This document shows, piece by piece, positions 33,870-45,645 of a DNA stretch of 64,000 nt. Under the pieces are notes generated by a model. It was not told where the DNA came from, did no database searches, and saw only the letters and a program-made list of their open reading frames with translations. The DNA lies in contig NC_079206.1 in the NCBI RefSeq assembly GCF_026745355.1, positions 48,079,108 through 48,143,107 of the forward strand. Direction: 5' to 3'. Within the stretch, counting starts at the first letter, position 1. The number at the start of each line of letters is the position of its first letter. The stretch is from Beta vulgaris subsp. vulgaris. Lineage: Eukaryota > Streptophyta > Magnoliopsida > Caryophyllales > Amaranthaceae. The translations under genes and the position numbers were made by a program.

Positions 33870-34983
33870 ATGTTGAGTACAATGCTTTCTTCATTAGAAA
33901 GCAACATCTACTTAAGTTTTCACAATGAACCGGAATAGTTTAGGTGAGTTCAACTTGCTATTTTAAAAGTTGGAATGTTTTCATAACTATGTGAATTAAA
34001 AGGTGGAATGTCTTTAGATTTCAAGTATCTAAGTCTTTGTGGATTTGCACTCTCTACACAGTTTTAGTACGAGCACATACCCTCCGTGATTTGCCTAATG
34101 CAATTCAAGCACATCATGTGCTTACCACCTATTTGAAGCTAATTGCAAAAAATGTTATCGTACTAACTACACATGACAAATTATGAATATCGAAATTACA
34201 CTATTTTGGGTTGTCGCACGCGTAGAGTATTGAAATTGAAAATGCATCTGACAAATTATGGGTACTACAATTACACTATGCAGTGACAAAATGCACCTAA
34301 CAAATTTTAAAATTAAGTATTGGACATTACTATATTTTTAAATTATCTAAATTCTTGCTAAACATGAACACCTTGTGATTAGAGTGATACTTCCGTTTTT
34401 TATTTCCCTGGACGACATAAATGCTATTTGATACGAGTCTTGATGGACATGCTGCATCTTAGATGTGATGAAGTCGTACTATATAAATACTTTCTATTTC
34501 ATTATAGTCTAATTATATAGGTTCGTTCAAATCTTACTATATACTTAATTTATGAGTGATACTTTTGTTTTTTTTTTCCTTGATGTCAAAAATAGGGTCA
34601 TGCAATGGAAGCTTATATCGATTTTGTGAGAGTAGGTTGAAGTTCCATTTCAAAAGCCCTTTAGAAACATGTGAATTAATTACGACTAAGCAATAAGTGT
34701 CAGTTTAGAGAACTCTCTATAATTGTTACATTTAATCTTTAAATTGAACTTCAAACAACCACCAATTAATTGTGGATGTACATCTTACTTTTATGCTTTA
34801 CCCCATGCACTCAAAACAGCGAGTACCCATGGATTTGGAATAATTACTTTACAATCATCTTGCTAATTGAAACAAACGTAATTAGAATATCACAAGTACG
34901 CTATTTTGAAGTGTCATGCGTGTAGGCACGCGGTTAAAATATCATGCTCACATCCTTGTTTCTATGTACATCAACTTTTATAA

Positions 34984-36470
34984 ACAGGGTGCTGCAATGG
35001 AGTATACTCTATATCATGCGGGAATAGATTGTAGATTCACTTTAAAGACACTCCAAAGGCACACGCAAAAGCTCCAAGTTACCAACAAGTTTTGAATCAA
35101 AGTTGTTAACGTAACTATTAGAATTGCACTTGAAATAAACTTATTTATGTATTTTCTTTTGCAAATGAAAGTTATTTTTTAAAAAAATCGTGTTTGCACA
35201 TCGTTATTAATTGATTTTCCTAATGCACTTAATAAACCTTTTGTATGTACCACCTTTCGGGAATACGCGCCAAACAAATATTTTACTACTCAATAGTAGC
35301 AAACTACAAATACCACAATTATACCATTTTGTAAAAGAATTTGTAAAAATTCAAAAAATCATAAAAGACGAGAGAGAAGGAAGGAAAGGAAAAGGAAAAG
35401 AGAGGCGGATAATGTTCCATTTGACGTTATAAACAAAAATATAACAATCAAGAAAGAGGGGAGGACAAAGAGAGAGGAGCATTTCAAAGATCTTCTATAG
35501 TCGCAAAAACACATATCAGAAGAAGGATAAAGATCGAGAAACAGACATATAGGAAGAAGGATAAAGATCATGAGGTAGGAACGTAGGTTTGGGACTCTAA
35601 TAGTTTATGTATGCATCACACACGCACGCACCGGCACGCACTCGCACGTGCGTGCGCGCACACGCACACACACCCACACACCCACACACATCGCTAACAA
35701 TATCTAATATAGTATAAAGCATCAAATACCTTCTGTTTTAGAGAAAAAGCATCAAATATCTTAACATATAGTTTGACATTCAATATACTGATTATATTTA
35801 ACTTAATTCGAATATCACAAATACAACATTTTTGGATCATTGTTGCCTATGAACAATGTGAAGTGCTTTTCAAAATGTCAGCAAGCATGTTAGCAATTTA
35901 TCGACTACTGTAAGCATTCGTGCACTTAACACATTTTCTTACTTTGCACACATACTCATAGTTGATTTAAATGTACATTGATATAATTCCTTTACTATTT
36001 GCATCCTCTTGCTAGGCCTTTACCAACATCTTTTGTGAACTAATGACAACAAGTTACTTGATCCAAATCACAACAACTGCATCAATTTTCAGAAATAGGA
36101 TGTTATCGTGGGGAGCCTACTATCTACAGGAATAGATTATAGCTCCATTTCAAAAATATTTCAAAGGCACGCGAGAAACCTACAAGTTAACAACAAGTTC
36201 TAAATCAAAATTGTTACCTTAGCTATTGGAATTGCACTTCAAATAAACTTGATTATGTATTCTCTTTTCAAATGAAATTAACGAGTAAATAAATCGTGTT
36301 TGCACACCGTATTTCATTGGTTTGCCTGATGCAACTAAGACAATATGTGTACTCAGCGTCTGTTTGGAATACGTGCTAAATAGATATTTTACCACTTAAG
36401 GTTTACGAACTTCAAATATCACAATTATACTATTTTGGGGCACCGTGCGCTTAGGCGCGCGGAGCAACAA
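34984..36470. repeat. diverged long direct repeats, period about 1.1 kb
   Basis: The segment from about 34984 to 35340 recurs, diverged, from about 36096 to 36440. Shared strings include GGAATAGATT, GTTACCAACAAGTTTTGAAT-like, AATTGCACTT, AAATCGTGTTTGCACA and ATATTTTAC. A weaker third copy starts near 34590. Copies end with a TATCACAATTATACTATTTT-like phrase. Near 34200, 34905 and 36441 this phrase is followed by a GC-rich hairpin. The array may be the body of an old Helitron. Confidence 0.6.
35610..35692. repeat. CA/CG alternating purine-pyrimidine tract
   Basis: ACACGCACGCACCGGCACGC is followed by GTGCGTGCGCGCACACGC and CACACACCC repeats. It is a simple-sequence tract able in principle to adopt Z-DNA. 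Confidence 0.85.
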
Positions 36471-36473
36471 CTA
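36443..36473 (+). other. Helitron-like 3' end hairpin
   Basis: CCGTGCGC, loop TTAG, GCGCGCGG form an 8-bp hairpin with one G-T pair. AGCAACAACTA follows. Helitrons end with a short hairpin about 10 bases before CTAG; here the last base appears changed (CTAC). The downstream CCTATTAAAAAGTGGGAAG resembles Helitron 5' ends, so two elements may abut here. Confidence 0.5.
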
Positions 36474-36639
36474 CTACCTATTAAAAAGTGGGAAGTTGTG
36501 TTACTGTACTTAGTAATAGTGGAATTACAATCCTGCCCTCCCAACTTGCTAAAATTACTTGGCTGCCATTAATCACGCCTCGTGTCTTAAGCCAGATCTT
36601 CACCTTCATCACCGGCAAGTTTCCACATCTTCATCTCCT

Positions 36640-36755
36640 TCATTATCTCCATCTTCATTGCCTCCTGTCGTCCTCACTGTCTCTCCTCTCTCCTCTCTCC
36701 TCTCTCCTCTCTTCTCTCTCTCTCTCTTCTTCTTCATTCCCACTTTTCAAATTCC
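36640..36755 (+). repeat. CT-rich tract upstream of NSE4-like ATG
   Basis: A dense TCTCTCCTC run lies 85-200 bases before the ATG at 36840. Pyrimidine tracts of this kind are common in plant promoters and 5' leaders, which suggests that leader and promoter sequence came along with the NSE4-like fragment. Confidence 0.6.
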
Positions 36756-36839
36756 ATCCCTTTTTTTCCCGTCGAATTCCTCCGTTTTAGGGTTCCGTCT
36801 ACTTACACAAATCAAACCCAATCTAGGGTTTTTGCGACA

Positions 36840-37206
36840 ATGGCGAGAGTGAAGAAAGAGGCAGGTAGCAGAAGCAATAATACTAACACACGAGTTAGAG
36901 AATTGAGGAGTAGCAAAATTGAAGCTAATTCAACTTCTAATCAGCAGCAACATGTTGATGAAGTTGAACAAGAAAATGAAGTTGTAGTAAGGAGAAATCT
37001 GCGTTCTAGATATCTCGCCGTCAAAAACTTACTTTTTGGTAACTTTTTACTTCGATTTTGTGGTTTGATTGGGAGTTTGTGTTTCATTTGAATTGTAATG
37101 CTAAATAGATTATTGTAATTTGTAGGCGATACGCATGATTTGTCGTAGCCGGATTCGCAGAGGTTTAAGTCTATTATTGATGAAGTGGAGAGTTTACATG
37201 CGAAAG
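36840..37206 (+). pseudogene. NSE4-like gene start (two exons), premature stop
   Basis: NSE4 is a kleisin-type subunit of the SMC5/6 DNA-repair complex in the nucleus. Exon 1 (36840-37038) encodes 66 codons: a basic N-terminus, an acidic EVEQENEVVV stretch, then RRNLRSRYLAVKNLLF. Exon 2 (37126-37206) follows an 87-bp intron with GT...AG borders and encodes GDTHDLS-stop-PDSQRF, then KSIIDEVESLHAK before a GT donor. The LRSRYLAVK and FKSIIxEVESLH blocks are typical of plant NSE4. A TAG at 37146-37148 interrupts exon 2. The expected next exon (KPREQVADAEALLD-like) is not found. What follows is a 14-3-3 exon. This is a broken gene start, probably captured. Confidence 0.75.
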
Positions 37207-37720
37207 GTATATACATTGAGTTTAAGTTTTGGGGTTTTTGTTGTAATAATGCTGAAATTTGCTGATAATTATGATGCTTTTCCTTCATTGGTTATTTTGA
37301 TGATTTTCAATTGCTCGCTATTTAAGTGTTTTAGGGTTTTATTTTAGTTTTGAATTGACAAATTGATAGAGGTCATCAAAGAATATGTGATTTCCTCCTA
37401 TTTTTACTTCATTTCTCTTCACTTGTGTTGATTCTTACTAATATTTCCCAAATAATATGCGATTTCCCCCCATTTATGAGTTTGCCCTTCAGATTATCCT
37501 TATCTCGTGGTAAAATGTCGGCTTTCTTGATCGATTTTCTCGGTCCCCTCTCTGTTTTTTCCTTTTTTTTTACTAGATTTCTTATCTGGTTTCAGCTATT
37601 ATTTTTGCTCTATATATGTTTTTTTTGCTAGATTTGTTATTTGATTTCAGTTGTTAATTTTATTATTCAGAAAATAACATTTTGCTTATTAACATTAGAA
37701 GCTTAGATGATGGAATGTGA

Positions 37721-38006
37721 TCTCACCCATTGTATCCAGCTCAGAGATAGCCTCATATATATGATTCTTACATGATGCAAGAATACAATGGGACGCCATT
37801 GGCAGAGCTATGCCCTCATGTTTGTGCAGTTGCTGAGAAAGGGAATTATCTAAGCATATGTGGATTGACCCTTGCTTTGCTTTTATGAAGTTTTTGGCTA
37901 TGCTATTGCTATGGTGTGAACTGTCATATTTGCTAACTTTCAATTAATCTGCGTACTGTATAGGCTTTTGACGAGGCTATCTCTGAGCTGGATACAATGG
38001 GTGAGA
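37721..38006. repeat. perfect 34-bp inverted repeat of 14-3-3 coding sequence
   Basis: Bases 37721-37754 are the exact reverse complement of 37973-38006 (34 of 34), separated by 218 bp. Both arms encode [11 protein letters not shown] on their own sense strand. A transcript across them would fold into a hairpin with 14-3-3 sequence in its stem. Confidence 0.92.
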
Positions 38007-38078
38007 ACTCATACAAGGACAACCCATTAATTATGCAGCTGCAGCGTGAGCCTGACCTTGTGGATTTCAGATAATGCG
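37964..38078 (+). pseudogene. 14-3-3 C-terminal exon with small deletion
   Basis: 14-3-3 proteins bind phosphoserine motifs as dimers. After an acceptor (TATAG, 37961-37963) the frame encodes [20 protein letters not shown] then PLIMQLQR. After a one- or two-base loss near 38048 it reads LTLWISDNA up to a GTATAT donor at 38079. Plant 14-3-3 proteins carry AFDEAIAELDTLGEESYKD and LIMQLLRDNLTLWTSD here, so identity is clear. The exon borders match the last internal exon of plant 14-3-3 genes. The deletion removes the conserved RDN and shifts the frame. No other 14-3-3 exon was found nearby. Confidence 0.88.
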
Positions 38079-38388
38079 GTATATCTATCTATTCCTAATG
38101 AGTTTCCTTATGCCTTTTGTAGCTTATGCCTATTAGGAGAAAAAAAAATTGCCATCACTACTCCTCAATCTAGGTTGCACGGAAACGGGTACGGGGACGG
38201 GTACGGGGACGGAAAACGGCAAAATCAAAATTGCAAAAAACGGGTACGGCATGGATTCGGCAAAAAAAAAATTTAACTAAATTAAACATTCATACATAAA
38301 TAGTTCAAAGTTAAAAATAACATAAAACAACAACTAAATTTTATGTCTTAAACTAGATAAAACTTAGATAAGGCAACATCGCAACACA

Positions 38389-40600
38389 TCAATCTTCAAG
38401 AAGCAACTCATTTTCTAAATCCAGCTCATCTAGTGAGAGTTCCGCAAACTCTAAAAACCCAACATCCAATGAATCAAATGCATCTCCACCAATATCCCAC
38501 ATCTTAGTGTAAAGCTCCCAATACTCTTCGGAATTCCTTGATAAAAGGCGAAGATTGTTGTGGATGAAAACCAAATCTTGTGCACGACTTGGATTTAGCT
38601 TGTTCCTCCTAAGTGAGTGAATGAAGGAATATGTACTCCAATTTCTCTCACTACAAGATGATGAAGTAGGTTGCCCAAGCACTTTAAATGCCAAAGATTG
38701 GAGGAGAGGAGTTTGAGCTCCAAAGTTTGCCACCAACTCTTAGGATCCGTAGAATGTCCTTTCAATACAAGTTAAATCCTCAAAAGGTCCACTCTTCATA
38801 GGGAATAGTGCATATTCATCCATTACTTTACCAACATCATCACTAAGTGCAAATAATCTACGAAAGCACTTCATTCTTTCTCGAGATACTTCACCATCTC
38901 TATGAGGAGCAACTCTAGATGGAGCTCCAAGTAGCCATTCATCACTATAGAGCCTTCAATATTTAAAAAAAAGATTATAAATTTGTGTATAAATATAACA
39001 AGATAAAAAGAATGCCAAAGAATATATATACCTCGGGTTCAAGGAGTGGGCTAAACAATGGAGAGGAGTGTTGCTTTTTGCCCAACGAGCTACCAAGATT
39101 TCATAAACCACATGAAAAAAGGGACTAAACTCCGAATGAGGACGACATTCTTTCTTGTAAATCTCAAGCTTCACTTGTTCAATCATGGAATCCCACATCT
39201 CATACACTAAGTGAAGGCATGGTTTATCGGTGTCACAATGCCTAATCATGTCATAGATAGGCCTTGTGAAATCAACAAGTTAAGAAAGTTTGTCCCACCA
39301 ATCATCATTCACAATCTTCTCCTTCATAAAGTTTGCTTTCCCCATGTCTTCTTCTCTATAAGAAGTCCACTCATCACTTATAACCATGGCTTGAAGACCT
39401 CGTTTGATGAGCTTAAATCTCTTAAGCATCACAATAATGGAAGCAAAGCGAGTATCGGCCACGGAAAGCAACTTAAGAGGAGAAAATCTTTGGAACATGG
39501 CCAATCTCATGTTGTGGTTCATGATGAAATTTTTAATTTGAATGGCATCTCCATGGATTTCTGTGATCCAACTACATTCTTCATAAGTTTCATGATTGCT
39601 ATTCACATTCCTTGCCGCACAAATATTCTTCAAAGCAAGATTAAGGGTATGAACAACACATGGTGTCCAATAAATGTGAGGAAACTCACTCTCAATGAGC
39701 TCCCCCGCCCCTTTGCAATTTGCTGCATTGTCAGTTATGATTTGCACAACATTTTGATGGCCTACTTCTTGAATGACTTCTTTCATAAGATTAGCAATGA
39801 AATACTTATCTTTCACTTCACCAAAACAATTCACAGCTTTAAGAAAGATTGGACCATTGCCAGAAGTAGCCATGAAATTAATGAGAGGTTTTCTTGTTGG
39901 ATCACTCCATCCATCAGTCACAATTGTTACCCCTTTTTCTCTCCAAGTTGATTTCAATGGTATCATAAGCCTCTCTACATTAGCTTTTTCTTGTACAAGT
40001 AATGTAGTTCTAAGCTTGTTGTAACCAGGAGGTTTGTAACCTCCTATATATGGGTGGCAGCAAAAGTGAAGGCCCTCATATAGTGTGGATTCCTAGCAAG
40101 ATTAAATGGCAACCCTCCTGTGTAAAACATCCTTGCAATTTCTTGATCCAATTGATCCCTAGTTTCAATCCCAAAATCTAGTAATAGGTGATTTTTCAGA
40201 CTTTCTTTTCTTGAATGTAGAATCGGAGTCCAAATGAGAAAGAGATTCACTAGGCAAAGGAACTTCCCTAGGGCCCGAATCTTGTTTCTTAGTCTCATAT
40301 TCATCATCAAGTTCTTGCATTTCAAGTTTATCAACACGAGACACTTTCTTACAACATGCAATTCCTTGACCCTTAATTTGAAGCAAATGGGCTCTAACTC
40401 TAGAATAACTAGACGTTCGATTTTCATTACAAAAATTACATCTATATTTCCATGTTCCACCAACCGCCCTTGTTTTTCAAGTCTTGTTACAAACCTCCAC
40501 AATGGAGGCAACCCCTCACTTTGCGTTGATTCCGCACCAGACCCACTACCCGTGCTGCTACCAATATTAGTACTTTGTTGTTGAGATTGGGATGCCATAT
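38389..40600 (-). pseudogene. hAT transposase (BED, DUF659, dimerisation), small frameshifts
   Basis: This is a cut-and-paste transposase. It starts at the ATG at 40598-40596 (MASQSQQQSTNIGSS). A BED zinc finger with WKYRCNFCNENR...AHLLQIKGQGIACC lies at about 40470-40330 in a shifted frame. The frame returns at FGIETRDQLDQEIARM. The DUF659 region (39966-39280) contains TIVTDGWSDPTRKPLINFM, IITDNAANCKGAG and WTPCVVHTLNLALKNI, which hold expected catalytic Asp positions. An intron with GT-AG borders is likely at 39031-38954. The C-terminal dimerisation domain has LAFKVLGQPTSSSCSERNWS, but the frame shifts twice near 38745. Overall it is nearly complete, with about four indel scars. Confidence 0.85.
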
Positions 40601-40990
40601 TTTTCCTAATACACACATTCAACACAACAATTCAACCCAACATTCATGATTCAACAATCAAAACAGAATCAACACAACAACAATTCAACTATCAACACTC
40701 AATTAAACTAAATAAACTAACAATCTAACACTAAGTCACCAACTCACCAAAACACCAACTTACTGCCTTACTGCATTTCTTCCCAAAAATAAAGCAAACA
40801 AAAAAAGAAAAAAAAAACAGACCCAAACTTTAAGAGTTTAAGTCATAACATGCTAGTAATAAGTCTAATAACTAATAAACACATTCAAAAAAAAAAAAAA
40901 AAAACATGCACTGAAGTAGTCAAGTAGAATTCATACAACTCGAAGAGAACAGAGAAGTGAGAGAACTAGAAAAAGCTTACCTAGAACAGA
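40601..40990 (-). other. putative 5' leader intron of hAT transposase
   Basis: On the minus strand a donor TTCTAG/GTAAGC lies near 40981, and an acceptor ATTAG/GAAAAAT lies just before the transposase ATG. A leader intron of about 370 bp is therefore likely. It contains an 18-base A run at about 40889-40906. Confidence 0.5.
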
Positions 40991-41128
40991 GAATCCGGCG
41001 AGTCGAGGTTAGAAGGAGAAGAAAACCGGCGACTTTGCGAGTCGACCTTCGAAGGAGAAGAACTGCGACTCTGCGAGTGCTTCAAAAGAGAAGAAACGAA
41101 AGAGAATAAACCGGCGAGAAGACCGGTG

Positions 41129-41205
41129 AACGGAGCACGGCGAGGCGGCGAGGCGCGGCGAGGCGACGGAGCACGGCGAGGCGGCGAGGCGCGGCGAGGC
41201 GGCAA
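41129..41205. repeat. GC-rich 36-bp tandem repeat in hAT leader
   Basis: Two copies of a 36-bp unit built from GGCGAGGCGGCGAGGCGCGG lie upstream of the transposase leader. A minus-strand frame across it encodes only an SPPRRA repeat and is probably not a protein. Confidence 0.75.
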
Positions 41206-41518
41206 AGCACTTCGCACTTCCCAGTTCAGGTGAGTTGAGAGAGAATTTTGGGAATTTCGAAATTCTAAAACCCTAGAAAATAAAATTGGGCCTCTTAAAG
41301 TTCATTAAACCAGTTGGGTACGTGGCTCCCCCTGAAATATGTCCCCAGTCCCGTCCCCAAACTTAACTCAGCCGTCCCCGAAAGATTCCCCCGTACCCAG
41401 CCTCAGGATTCGTTCTGGGTACGAATCCCAGGCGAATCCGTACCGTACCCAGGACGTCCCCGTCCCCGGTACGGGATTCGGTACCTGGGAGCCGTACCCA
41501 TGCTTCATAGTCCTCAAT

Positions 41519-44500
41519 TCCCTTTCAAAAACTCTATACTTATTTTCACAATCTCAACTCTGCAGATTTCAGCCTAAAGTGATTTCACAAACCCGATTTT
41601 CACTTCAATTCACCGCCTGAGATTTTCATATTTGACTGTGCAACTATTCATGGGCTCCAGTTATTTGCACATTGATCATCAATTGAAGGTTTGATCTTCA
41701 TTAAAAAGTTGAGTTTTGTTATTGGTGTATTGAGTTTTGTTACTCCTGTTTTATATATGTGAAATTTTGGTGTTTAATTGGTTTTGTCTGGATTGAGTTC
41801 AACTATATGTGGTTTAATTAATGGCTTTTGGGGTTTGATTTTCTGAATTCACCTACCTAGGCTTCAAGTATCTAAATTTGCAGTTTCTGGATAATCAGTT
41901 TGGATAATTGGTGGCTGAATTTTCTTATTTCATAAATGCATTGGAATGTTCTTGCCTAAATCCGTGTATACCATATATGTGTGCATGGTTGTGTTCTGGA
42001 ATTTATTTGTTTAGCTAATTTTGGTGGTTTAGTTGATATTATAGTTATTTATTGGCTGCTTTCTTTCAAATTTTTGTAGGGTAATTTGTTGCTAATTTTT
42101 AGATGGGTTTGGGGTGTGTGTTACTGTTGTAGTTTTTGTTGCGAATTCGATTATTGTTGATGTGTTGTTGTTATTGCGTTTTTAACTATGTGGTTGATGG
42201 TTGTTGTTATTGTTGTTATTTGGGGTGGTGGTTGATGTATTCTGGCTGCTACTGTAAATCCATATTGTGCTACCTCTGGTGCTACGATATGTTTTTAATT
42301 TGTTACTATACGCAAGCTGCTGCTGCCCCTCTTTCTATTGTACCCTGCTGCTGCTTCACCCCTACTAAATATAAACCCTAAAATTAAACTTGAACACCAA
42401 ATACACTATAGTGAGGAGTAGTAGTGAGTTGATGCTCTAAAAAGGCTACCATAACTTTCACCAGTAGTCGATTATTGTTGATGTGGATTTTTTCAGCCTA
42501 CTTTTGTTATGAATGTATATCTTGTTATTAGAGTGGAGATATATTGCTATATTACCCGAGCTCCACTTTTGGTCTCTTATTAATAATTATCTATAATTAC
42601 CTCCACTCTTATAATATAAATATATAATCATCTATAATCAAGCAATCAAGTATTATATAATCAGTACTATATAATATAGTCCACTTAATTAAAAATTTCC
42701 CTTTGCCTTTGGTCTCTTATTAATAATAGTGCTCTGTTATGTGGAAGAATAAGCGAGTATTAATAAGGGTGGAAGAATAAGCGAGTATTAATAAGTGAAT
42801 GAGTGAAAACAGGTACGTAAAAGTGGGGTTGCCTCCACTTATTATCTTACCAAATAGACCCACCTCACCTCAAGCTAAACGTACGTTGTCAAAATAAGTT
42901 GTTATGAAAAGACCCACCTCACATTCCCCTCTACCCTTATATGTTGCCTCCCTGCTACTTCCCCTTGTTGCTACCCCTCATTCCTTGTATGCAGCCCCTT
43001 GCTGCTCCCCCTGTTGCCTGTTGTTTACAATTGATGCTGCATTCTACAGCTGTCAGTGCTGCCATGTGGTAGATGATGCCGATGTGCAAGCCCACATAGC
43101 AATGTGGCATGGCGCTTATTTGTGGGTTTATATATATGTTTGCGTGATTCAGTATGTATATTGTGTTGTTGAGTTGTTAATATAGTTTATTGGTTTATTA
43201 GACTACCAAAATTTTATCCTATTGTATATGATGCCAAAAAATGATTGGAAAGTCATTAAGCTCTTACAAATATGATGTTTGTTTAGCATTCCCTTTGGCC
43301 CTATTCCAAAAATGTTGGCAAGGATGACTTTCAATGATATTTAGTGTAACTAACATGTATTATTTGTTGAGTAAGAATTCAATATAGATGTAATATGCTT
43401 TCGTTCTTATTTAATGAAAATTTCTTTTATCTTAAAACAACCTTGTCAGTACGTTATCAAGAAAATACCTCGGATCTTTTCACTACAATAAAATTTCCTT
43501 TATCTTAATGAAATTTTTCTTTATCTTAAAACAATCTTTCTATAATTTATATTACAACTTGAATCTACAGTAAGGATTATGATTACTAAAATGCTCATAT
43601 TATAAAATATGAGGGGAGAAAGGGGATAAGGCGGGAGGAATAAATAATTGAAAGAGGAATAAGGGGAAGGGAAAAGATGGTGGAAGATAGGAGAATTTAT
43701 AAGACAAGTTAATGCAAGAAGCCTTAAAAAAGCAACAATAAAAAGTGAGAAAATGTAAAAAAGGAGATAAATATATAAAGGAATTTGAAGTGAAAAAAGA
43801 AAGTTTTGGTATGCTATTTACGTAGGGATGAGCACTTGAAGTTTGGGTGCTAGAATTTCAAATTAATTTGATTTGTAATAGTACAAGATAATCAAAATGT
43901 CTTCTCATAGTTGTGAAGCTATACGGTGGGAACCTTTGACTTGAATTTTATATATGCTAATTGCTATGTGTACAATCTAAGTCAAAAGTTTCCACTGTGA
44001 AAAGTCGAGCGACATTCAGCTGTCCATTAAATTGATTTTGAATGAGATCTCTATTTTCGTTCATGGAAATAAACCTTATTTAGGTCTGTCATAGAATATG
44101 ACATTAAGCAGAAATATTGGTCAGAGTGCAAGCAATAACTTACAGATGCACCAAATGATATTAAATTTATCATATCTTTAATTGTGCTATATACAATTTT
44201 ATGTAAATTTGTATTAGATATGTGTTTACTGTGATTTTCTCTTAACTTAAATGTATGATATTATCTTGATTTTGGAGAAAAAAACACGGTCGTGGTCGCT
44301 TTCACGGGAACGATCGCGTTGTCGCGGGAACGACTTGTAACGGAGAAATAGAACGTTTCACGGCCAATGCGGTGTGAATTTTTTAAAAAAATTCACATTA
44401 ATATGTTCTAACCTTATTTGCTTTGTTTTAGTTTATGAAACATTATTACAACATAATATAATCAAATCTATCATAATATCATGTTTCATTAGTTACGTAA

Positions 44501-45640
44501 TTAAATCGTAAAATATTTTTGGCCAATATTTAAAAAGAACGGATCCAAAAGAGTATGGCTTTAACTGTAGACCAAAAAAGTAGTTCACTTGCAGTTTTTG
44601 TCACTTAATGTAACAGCAAAGTAGAAACTAAGTCGATGTAAAAAAAAAAAAAAACTAAGTCACGTACCAAAAAATGAATATATGGCCTGAGTCTATAAAC
44701 AATTGGTGGGTAGACATTAGATTAGCAGATACGACCCACTGGATTGTTGACTCTTGTTAGGCTGAGCACCAAGTGGAGACTTGGCTAGGAGATTCTATGT
44801 TGTGTGCAACTCTAAAATAGTGTGGTAATGTACTATAGTGATCTTGATCATCCCTGATGAATCAACAAGCTAGGATTATAGTTGACCCCAAATTATGGAC
44901 AATCATCACCAACATTGGACAGACCTTGTCTAAGAATATAGACCTATATTTAGCATCTCAAGTGGACTGATCTCGTGTCGTTAAACCTGCGTTAAATAGA
45001 TGAGATCCTAAGGCAGATTAGTATATGCGTTTGAATGCGTTCATTTCATGCAATCTTGTAGTGTATAAATTTTGACCTACAAAACTATAGTGTTTAGGTT
45101 GCTTGCATATCCTTATACGCATTTGTTTTTTAAGAGGGGCATATTTTTTTAGTTTCATAGTGCTAATTTTTGTATTTTCAGTTTTCCATTTTCAGAAAGT
45201 TAGCTTAAAGCGGATGTTCATTTCTGTAACTCTTGAGATGTAGCCTTATGTTTCCCTCATTTTGTGCTTTTGGCTGAGGAATACAATGTAGACCTCTTTC
45301 TCGAGGTTATATGACTAGCTGTTGTTCAATCTTTATTTCTTCATTACTATATTCCTTCCTATTAACATTGTTGTACATCTGTATTATTCTATCCAGCCAA
45401 TCTTATGAAACTTGATTAAACTTTGTGCTGCAGATCACCGTGAGAGACAAAAGCAAAGAACAAAACCAATTAGTCATAATAACTTGCCATGCATAAAAGT
45501 AAAGTCAGAACTCAAAAATCTTTTTATTACTTGTAGTTATGTTATAGTAGTAGGTATTAATCCAAATCATCATCATAATGTACTTCTGCTCAATCACGGT
45601 TTAGTTCTTCTAGGCTTGTAGTATGGTTTGATTTTTCTAA
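41519..45640. other. unassigned stretch between hAT and Copia
   Basis: No gene was recognised. Notable structures are a duplicated 28-bp unit at 42743-42798 (GGAAGAATAAGCGAGTATTA core), two copies of TTTGGTCTCTTATTAATAAT (about 42572 and 42708), and an inverted repeat at 43923-43998 (listed separately). A GC-rich patch at 44288-44345 contains CGGTCGTGGTCGC. A possible exon start after TGCTGCAG lies at 45435. Short GTT-rich frames near 42136 are low complexity. Confidence 0.45.
43923..43998. repeat. short inverted repeat, 20-bp arms
   Basis: Arms 43923-43942 and 43979-43998 match as reverse complements at 17 of 20 positions, with a 36-bp loop. The sequence is AT-rich and non-coding. It could be a MITE relic. 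Confidence 0.65.
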
Positions 45641-45645
45641 GCACT

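Larger units (their letters stand above)
38170..41510 (-). mobile_element. hAT DNA transposon with 8-bp target duplication
   Basis: An exact 8-bp direct repeat TCCTCAAT (38162-38169, 41511-41518) flanks the element. The ends are CTAGGTTGCACGGAAACGGG on the left and, inverted, CTATGAAGCATGGGTACGGC on the right. Subterminal ACGGGTACGGGGACGG repeats lie inside each end. It encodes a hAT-type transposase on the minus strand. The empty site would read CTCCTCAATTCC. The length of 3.3 kb is normal for an autonomous hAT. Confidence 0.93.

Noticed and set aside
36488..36852. Ser/Leu-rich plus frames before the NSE4-like ATG
   Set aside because: They arise from the CT-rich leader tract and overlap the true start in other frames.
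39211..39951. 246-codon plus frame opposite the hAT transposase
   Set aside because: Antisense shadow; the minus strand carries the recognisable DUF659 motifs.
40981..41217. Minus frame with SPPRRA repeats as a small protein
   Set aside because: Product of a GC-rich tandem repeat in the hAT leader, upstream of a likely intron; no domain.
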